This document shows, one piece after another, positions 8,788 through 13,748 of a DNA stretch of 13,748 nucleotides. The first letter of the stretch is position 1. Every line of letters starts with the position of its first letter. The stretch spans positions 1 to 13,748 of the forward strand of contig CAMPGG010000059.1 in the NCBI GenBank assembly GCA_946885335.1. The letters are read 5' to 3'. Origin of the DNA: an uncultured Chitinophagaceae bacterium. GTDB taxonomy: Bacteria; Bacteroidota; Bacteroidia; Chitinophagales; Chitinophagaceae. The notes below the pieces were generated by a model. It made no database searches and was not told the DNA's origin. It worked only from the letters and a program-made list of their open reading frames with translations. The translations under genes and the position numbers were made by a program.

Positions 8788-8814
8788 AATTCCATTCCAA
8801 TTTTCTATCTTCGG

Positions 8815-8850
8815 GGTAAATAGTTAGTTATGCAACTATTTACCTTTTTT
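8815..8850 (+). terminator. Perfect 11-bp hairpin with T tract upstream of fadN
   Basis: GGTAAATAGTT (8815-8825) and AACTATTTACC (8834-8844) form a perfect 11-bp stem with an 8-nt loop, directly followed by TTTTTT (8845-8850). On the plus strand this has the form of an intrinsic terminator, 28 bp after the first one and 35 bp before the fadN ATG. It may be a second, backup terminator. If fadN is transcribed from before it, it would be a leader attenuator or an operator instead. A poor -7-like box (TATCTTCG, 8806-8813) lies just upstream, and no convincing promoter is seen after it. Confidence 0.6.
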
Positions 8851-8884
8851 GTTTAATCCCTGCGCTGATAAATAAAATTATATA

Positions 8885-11257
8885 ATGAAAAGAATCATAA
8901 AAAAAGTAGCGGTATTAGGAAGTGGTGTAATGGGTTCCAGGATTGCCTGTCATTTTGCAGGAGCAGGATTACAGGTTCTTTTGTTAGATATACCTGCCAA
9001 ACAGGAAGACGATAAAAAAGCGGATAGAAATAAGATAGTGAATGATGCATTAGCTGCTGCTGTAAAATCCAACCCCTCTCCCATTTATTCCAAAGATGTA
9101 TTAAAGCGCATAAGCACGGGAAACTTTGAGGACAATATGAAGGATATTGCAGCCTGTGACTGGACCATCGAAGTAGTTGTTGAACGTTTGGATATCAAAC
9201 AAAAAATATTTGAACAGGTTGAACAATTCCGAAAACCTGGAACACTGATCACATCAAATACATCGGGCATTCCTATTCACATGATGACCGAAGGAAGAAG
9301 TGAAGATTTTAAAAAACATTTTTGTGGAACGCACTTTTTTAATCCCCCGCGATATTTAAGATTACTGGAAATCATTCCAACCCCGCATACTTTACCAGAA
9401 GTAGTGGATTTCCTGATGCATTATGGTGACCTTATTTTAGGAAAAACAACTGTATTAGCCAAAGACACACCGGCATTTATTGCCAACCGGATCGGTGTAT
9501 TTAGTTTGATGTCGATCTTTAACCTGGTTGAAAAATTAAATCTTTCCATTGACGAAGTAGAGGCACTAACGGGAACCATCATAGGCAGACCAAAGTCGGC
9601 AACTTTCCGGACGGCTGATGTTGTAGGTATTGATACTTTAGTAAATGTAGCTAAGGGTGTTTATGACAATTGTCCGCAGGATGAAGCCCGTTCGCAATTT
9701 GAAATACCCGCATGGTTGACGCAAATGGTTTCGAACAAATGGTTGGGCGATAAAACCGGACAGGGATTTTTTAAGAAAACAAAATCGGCCAGCGGAGAAA
9801 AAGAAATATTGGTTCTTGATCTTCAAACCATGGAGTATAAACCAAGAGTAAAAACAAAATTTGCAACGATTGAAGCGGCAAAGCCGATTGAAGATTTAAA
9901 TCAGCGTTTAAAAGCAATGGTTGCCGGAAAAGATAAAGCAGGTGAATTTTACAGGCATTTTCATTATGGTTTATTTTCTTATATCTCCCATAGAATACCA
10001 GAGATCAGTGATGAAATTTATCGCGTTGATGATGCAATGAAAGCTGGTTTTGGCTGGGAGATCGGTGCATTTGAAACCTGGGATGTATTAGGAGTGGAAA
10101 AAACAATAACAGCCATGCAGGAAGCTGGCTATGCCATTGCTCCCTGGGTTTTAGAAATGATTGCCGGTGGTAATAAAAGTTTTTATAAAATTGAGAACGG
10201 GCGAAGGTTGGTATATGATCCAGCTACAAAAAAATATAACCCGGTAAAAGGAGAAGAAGCATTTATCGTAATGAGTAATTTCCAGGAAAAGATTGCCTGG
10301 AAAAATAATAGTTGCCGTATTTATGATTTGGGTGATGATGTTCTTGGATTACAATGGACAACAAAAATGGGCAGCATTGGTGGTGATGTTCTTTCAGGCA
10401 TCATGAAAGGAATTGAAATGGCTGAAAAAAATTACAAAGGCCTTGTCATTGCCAATGAAGGTGGCAACTTTAGTGCAGGTGCCAATGTAGGAATGATATT
10501 CATGCTGGCCATTGAACAGGAATATGATGAATTGGATTTGGCCATACGCATGTTTCAAAATACCATGATGCGGGTTAGATATTCATCCATTCCGGTGGTG
10601 GTGGCTCCACATGGTTTAGCGCTGGGTGGTGCCTGTGAAATGAGTTTGCATGCGGATAAATGTTGCCCCGCAGCTGAAACTTATACTGGCCTGGTTGAAT
10701 TAGGTGTAGGTCTTATTCCGGGTGGTGGTGGAACAAAAGAATTTGTTTTACGAGCCAGTGATGAAATGCACATGGATGAACCCGAAACCATTACATTAAA
10801 GAACAGGTTCCTCACTATTGCCACAGCTAAAGTCGGCACTTCCGCACAGGAAGGTTTTGATATAGGTGTATATCGCAAAGGCTTGGATGAAGTGGTCATG
10901 AACCAGGACCGCAGGGTGGCTGAAGCAAAAAAATCAGTTTTGGAAATTTATGAAAGTGGATATGTCACACCCGTTCAGCGAAAAGATATTCGTGTTTTGG
11001 GCAGAACCGGTTTGGGAACTTTATATGCAGGCATCAATGGTATGTTGAAGGCCGGCTATGCAACTGAACATGATTCATTGGTTGCCAAAAAACTGGCTTA
11101 TGTAATGTGCGGTGGCGATTTAAGTGAACAAAGCCTTGTTTCAGAGCAATACCTGCTAGACCTGGAAAGAGAGGCTTTTCTGAGTTTATGTGGAGAAAAG
11201 AAATCACTTGAAAGAATACAAAGCGTATTGAAAAGCGGTAAGCCGGTAAGAAACTAA
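8885..11257 (+). CDS. fadN: FadN-type bifunctional 3-hydroxyacyl-CoA dehydrogenase / enoyl-CoA hydratase
   Basis: 790 residues with the dehydrogenase first and the hydratase last, the order and length of Bacillus FadN rather than of FadB/FadJ (hydratase first). It hydrates trans-2-enoyl-CoA and oxidises L-3-hydroxyacyl-CoA with NAD+ in fatty-acid beta-oxidation, in the cytoplasm. The Rossmann motif GSGVMG is at 12-17. The dehydrogenase catalytic pair is His150 (GTHFFNPP) and Glu162 (LRLLEII), with the usual spacing of 12. The 3HCDH C-terminal domain follows at about 195-300, with a second copy-like stretch near 350-430. The crotonase domain begins near 480: oxyanion-hole segment EGGNFSAGAN, then Glu585 (GGACEM) and Glu605 (LVELGVGLIPGGGG), 20 apart as in crotonase. 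Both active sites look intact. No thiolase or acyl-CoA dehydrogenase gene, the usual partners, is adjacent; a cyclase gene starts 25 bp downstream. Confidence 0.95.
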   Translation: MKRIIKKVAVLGSGVMGSRIACHFAGAGLQVLLLDIPAKQEDDKKADRNKIVNDALAAAVKSNPSPIYSKDVLKRISTGNFEDNMKDIAACDWTIEVVVERLDIKQKIFEQVEQFRKPGTLITSNTSGIPIHMMTEGRSEDFKKHFCGTHFFNPPRYLRLLEIIPTPHTLPEVVDFLMHYGDLILGKTTVLAKDTPAFIANRIGVFSLMSIFNLVEKLNLSIDEVEALTGTIIGRPKSATFRTADVVGIDTLVNVAKGVYDNCPQDEARSQFEIPAWLTQMVSNKWLGDKTGQGFFKKTKSASGEKEILVLDLQTMEYKPRVKTKFATIEAAKPIEDLNQRLKAMVAGKDKAGEFYRHFHYGLFSYISHRIPEISDEIYRVDDAMKAGFGWEIGAFETWDVLGVEKTITAMQEAGYAIAPWVLEMIAGGNKSFYKIENGRRLVYDPATKKYNPVKGEEAFIVMSNFQEKIAWKNNSCRIYDLGDDVLGLQWTTKMGSIGGDVLSGIMKGIEMAEKNYKGLVIANEGGNFSAGANVGMIFMLAIEQEYDELDLAIRMFQNTMMRVRYSSIPVVVAPHGLALGGACEMSLHADKCCPAAETYTGLVELGVGLIPGGGGTKEFVLRASDEMHMDEPETITLKNRFLTIATAKVGTSAQEGFDIGVYRKGLDEVVMNQDRRVAEAKKSVLEIYESGYVTPVQRKDIRVLGRTGLGTLYAGINGMLKAGYATEHDSLVAKKLAYVMCGGDLSEQSLVSEQYLLDLEREAFLSLCGEKKSLERIQSVLKSGKPVRN

Positions 11258-11282
11258 TCAGATGCTGGTTTAGTGCCTTTTA

Positions 11283-12395
11283 ATGGGGCATTTCCGGGTT
11301 AGCACAACATTTGCTAATTTGAGGGAACATATGTTCTCCAGAAAGCTTTTAAATTTCCGCTTACGTACTGTCATTGGTCTTACCATTCTTTGGATGGTAT
11401 TCGGCTTTATATTTTTTTACAACCTGATAAATGTACGCAATGACCTTGGTGTGGTCGTTGAACTTTGGAAGTTCGTGCTCGTATTCGGGTTAATGGGCTT
11501 TATCATTAATTCCGCCCTGGTTTTTTATTTCAAGAATGCATTTAATCGATTTCCAACCTGGGCAACTATTTTATTTAAATTAATCCTGGCCTTCTTACTT
11601 TTCTTATTAGTATCATTTGTCTTTCTTGCATTCTATTATATTTTACGATACCGTGCCGGTAATCTGGCAGATTTCACTGAGAGTTTTTTTACCAAGGTAA
11701 TGTTCACCAATACATTCCTGGTATTTTTTACAGATCTTATCGTTTTAAGTTTTCTATCCATTGTGTTTATTGATATTACACACCGGTTTGGACCAGGTAT
11801 GTTCTGGAGCATGCTTACCGGGCAATACAATAATCCACGCCAGGAAAACAGGATCTTTATTTTTCTTGATATCAATTCAGCAACAACCATTGCAGAACAC
11901 CTGGGCCACGAACAGTACTTCAATATGCTGAAAGATTTTTTCTCGGATATAACCATACCTGTATTAACCAATGATGGAATGATCTACCAGTATGTAGGTG
12001 ATGAAATTGTGATATCCTGGTTGAACAGGCCGGAAAACAAGATCAAAGCATTAAAATTTCTACGCAATGCATTTTACTTATTGAAGCGAAGGGAAGAAAA
12101 ATACATTGACAAATATGGTACTTCCCCGGACTTTAAAGCGGGTATACATGCAGGTGAGGTAACAGCGGGTTTCGTTGGCGAAATAAAAACAGAATTGATC
12201 TATAGCGGCGATACGATGAATACCGCCGCCCGTATAAGAAGTATGTGCAATGAATTGAATGAAAATTTTGTATTGTCAGAAGATTTTATGGAAGATTTTT
12301 ATCAGCCTGCTGGTTACGAGATCAATAAAATCGGCACAATGGAATTAAAAGGCAAGACTGAGCCGGTAAAAGTTTTTTCACTCAAATTAGATTAA
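11283..12395 (+). CDS. Membrane-bound class III nucleotidyl (adenylate/guanylate) cyclase
   Basis: 370 residues from ATG 11283. ATG 11331 (MFSRKLLNFRLR, with GAGG 6 bp upstream) would give 354 and is an equally good start. Four transmembrane helices lie at about 28-48, 60-83, 92-118 and 137-162. A cytoplasmic class III catalytic domain covers about 190-365. Metal-binding aspartates are Asp196 (FIFLDIN) and Asp240 (YVGDEIV), 44 apart as in mammalian adenylyl cyclase. Transition-state residues are Asn313 and Arg317 (GDTMNTAARI). It should make cAMP or cGMP as a homodimer. By-eye alignment puts Gln236 and Ile306 at the two base-selecting positions, where Lys/Asp (ATP) or Glu/Cys (GTP) are usual, so the substrate cannot be read off. 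No sensor domain besides the four-helix membrane part is seen. It lies 25 bp after fadN and overlaps the protease gene by one base. Confidence 0.93.
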   Translation: MGHFRVSTTFANLREHMFSRKLLNFRLRTVIGLTILWMVFGFIFFYNLINVRNDLGVVVELWKFVLVFGLMGFIINSALVFYFKNAFNRFPTWATILFKLILAFLLFLLVSFVFLAFYYILRYRAGNLADFTESFFTKVMFTNTFLVFFTDLIVLSFLSIVFIDITHRFGPGMFWSMLTGQYNNPRQENRIFIFLDINSATTIAEHLGHEQYFNMLKDFFSDITIPVLTNDGMIYQYVGDEIVISWLNRPENKIKALKFLRNAFYLLKRREEKYIDKYGTSPDFKAGIHAGEVTAGFVGEIKTELIYSGDTMNTAARIRSMCNELNENFVLSEDFMEDFYQPAGYEINKIGTMELKGKTEPVKVFSLKLD

Positions 12396-13051
12396 TGGGA
12401 GAAGTTGAAATTGATAGTTCCGGGAAACAAATAATAATCCGCTCCAACATCATCACCTATGGTAACCATGCGGATGAAATGATTTCAAAAGAAATTGCTG
12501 AAGAAATTGAAACCATGTGGAATGAACCCGCAGCCATTATACCATTTCAAAAAAACGATTTGCGCATTGTCTTTCGCATCAACTGGTCCTTTCAACCAAA
12601 CATTCACCCCGAAGAAATTTACAGCGATGTAAATCCACAAAATAATTTCTTTCGAATAGAAGACTTTGCCCCAGGCAATATTTCTTTTGTAGATGATATT
12701 AACTGTAATTCCGGTTATTTTTTAAAAGAAAATTTATACAAAGGTTCTACGACTGCTGCGCATGAGTATGGTCATACCATTGGTTTGAGGCATCCCATAC
12801 AATTGGATATCCGGGGAAAAGGAAATCCTGGCATTATGTATCCCCGTGGCACATTGGTAGATCCGCAGTTTCAATATGAACCGTATAAACCTGCCGGTCA
12901 AAAAGGTGGGACGCTGAACCCTGTATATAGAAAGGTATTACTAACGGATATCCTTGATCTAAGATTAAATACGCTTTCATTTAATGGAAAGTTTGCCGTA
13001 TTGGGAGCATTTACCAATATATACCATACGGCATTGGAACCCGGCTTATAA
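12395..13051 (+). CDS. Leaderless metzincin-type zinc metalloprotease
   Basis: 218 residues; ATG overlaps the cyclase stop in TAATG, implying translational coupling. The zinc site HEYGHTIGLRH (123-133) is the complete metzincin motif HExxHxxGxxH: His123, His127 and His133 bind zinc and Glu124 is the general base. A Met-turn follows at Met148 (GIMYPRG), 15 residues on. The 120 residues before it look like an M10/matrixin-like N-terminal lobe: a helix with EIAEEIETMWNEP, then strand DLRIVFRINWSF, then NISFVDDIN. No propeptide or cysteine switch is seen. There is no signal peptide, and an in-frame TGA at 12359-12361 rules out a longer form with one, so the protein is probably cytoplasmic, or exported by a signal-less route. 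Metzincins are usually secreted, which makes this unusual. Substrate unknown; a close family could not be named. M43 (pappalysin-like) is an alternative to M10. Confidence 0.82.
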   Translation: MGEVEIDSSGKQIIIRSNIITYGNHADEMISKEIAEEIETMWNEPAAIIPFQKNDLRIVFRINWSFQPNIHPEEIYSDVNPQNNFFRIEDFAPGNISFVDDINCNSGYFLKENLYKGSTTAAHEYGHTIGLRHPIQLDIRGKGNPGIMYPRGTLVDPQFQYEPYKPAGQKGGTLNPVYRKVLLTDILDLRLNTLSFNGKFAVLGAFTNIYHTALEPGL

Positions 13052-13091
13052 TTATTTCCCTGAATGCATTTTACACTTTCAAGAACCCGGT

Positions 13092-13748
13092 TCATTTTAT
13101 CAGGTTGCGTAAGGCAGCTTCCAAAGTAGGGAACTGGAAAACAAAGCCTGCATTTTTTATTCGTGAAGGGGATACTGTTGTACTTTTTAAAACTTCAATA
13201 CTTAATTCTCCCAGCATTGCCTTTAATACAAACGATGGCACATAGACCGGAACAAAAAAAGTATTTTTTAATGTTTTAGCCAGTTGCAATACAACTGTTT
13301 TATTAGTGGCGGGCTGAGGTGCTACCGCATTGTAAACACCATGTAATTTTTCATTTTCCAATGCATAAATGTACATCCTTGCAATATCATCAATATGTAT
13401 CCAACTGATCACCTGTTTACCATTTCCAAGTATGCTGGCAATACCAAATTTTATGGGTCGTAAAAATTCCGGCAGCATACCACTCTCCAAAGAAAACACA
13501 GGACCTGTGCGCAACTTTACAACTCGTATGCCTGCATTCTCCAAACCATCCACACTGTTTTCCCATATTTTACAGGTTTGTCCAAGGAAATCATCTCCGG
13601 CAGGATCTGTTTCAATAAAAGGTTGCTGATTAGGAATTTCAGGATCTGGTCCATACCAGCCAATACCCGATGCACTTACAAATGCTTTTACTTTATGTGG
13701 ATTATTCAATAATGTTTTCACCAGTAATTCACCGGATTTCACCCTGCT
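13092..13748 (-). CDS. TIGR01777/YfcH-type NAD-dependent epimerase, 5' end missing
   Basis: 218 residues to the right edge with no start needed: the frame stays open through SRVKSGELLVKTL to position 13748. Full-length members are about 300 residues, so roughly 80 N-terminal residues, including the GGTGFIG nucleotide-binding motif, lie outside. Visible family signs are the S-R-V-x-S-G-x-L segment at the start, SASGIGWYG (Ser and Tyr of the extended-SDR site), ETDPAGDDFLGQTCKIWE (compare E-x-P-x-G-x-D-F-L ... W-E), RTGPVF ... GMLPEFLRPIKFG, SWIHIDDIARM, and the GVYNAVAP turn with a DUF1731-like C-terminus (ELSIEVLKSTTVSPSRIKNAGFVFQFPT). It is cytosolic; a true substrate is not established for most members. 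It converges with the protease gene, 40 bp apart, with no clear terminator between. A GTG at 13742 is an internal codon, not the start. Confidence 0.92.
   Translation of the reverse strand, partial: SRVKSGELLVKTLLNNPHKVKAFVSASGIGWYGPDPEIPNQQPFIETDPAGDDFLGQTCKIWENSVDGLENAGIRVVKLRTGPVFSLESGMLPEFLRPIKFGIASILGNGKQVISWIHIDDIARMYIYALENEKLHGVYNAVAPQPATNKTVVLQLAKTLKNTFFVPVYVPSFVLKAMLGELSIEVLKSTTVSPSRIKNAGFVFQFPTLEAALRNLIK

Noticed and set aside
11305..11330. Internal promoter-like TTTG and TAATTTG before the cyclase
   Set aside because: The second box has one base too few for TAnnTTTG and the spacing to the TTTG is wrong.
13063..13070. Palindrome AATGCATT between the convergent genes as a terminator
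   Set aside because: Only 8 bp, no loop and no T tract of useful length.
1..13748. CRISPR arrays, insertion sequences, tRNA genes or phage remnants
   Set aside because: No regularly spaced repeats, transposase motifs or tRNA-like cloverleaf was seen on reading the spacers, and genes fill nearly all the rest.

Overview
The window looks like a chromosomal segment of a member of the Bacteroidota, most likely near Chitinophagaceae. This is inferred from the AT-rich coding sequence, A/T-rich leaders largely without Shine-Dalgarno sites, a promoter of the Bacteroidota type (TTTG ... TAnnTTTG), a MetRS with a [11 protein letters not shown] loop, and a very large AsmA-like protein of a kind seen in that group. 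No mobile element, CRISPR array, rRNA or tRNA was found. Gene density is high and no gene-free stretch exceeds about 170 bases.

Left part (1-2070): two tandem paralogous S66-type LD-carboxypeptidases lie on the minus strand. The upstream copy has a Tat-like export signal. The downstream copy has no signal and runs off the left edge. They diverge from metG, and the shared 166-bp spacer holds a good plus-strand promoter whose -7 box abuts a minus-strand -7-like box.

Middle part (2071-8787), plus strand: metG (methionyl-tRNA synthetase with a C-terminal tRNA-binding domain), a spacer built of inverted repeats, a 1282-residue membrane-anchored AsmA-like protein, and a small lipoprotein with an NTF2/SnoaL-like domain that ends in a clear intrinsic terminator.

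Right part (8788-13748): a second hairpin with a T tract precedes a FadN-type bifunctional beta-oxidation protein (3-hydroxyacyl-CoA dehydrogenase plus enoyl-CoA hydratase). After 25 bp comes a four-helix membrane class III nucleotidyl cyclase. Its stop codon overlaps the start of a leaderless metzincin-type zinc protease (TAATG). A convergent minus-strand gene for a TIGR01777/YfcH-type NAD-dependent epimerase runs off the right edge.

How the genes may work together: the left genes and the AsmA-like protein concern the cell envelope (muropeptide trimming, possible lipid transport), and fadN is fatty-acid catabolism. The most unusual unit is the translationally coupled cyclase-metzincin pair. 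It could be a signalling or proteolysis module, but that is inference.
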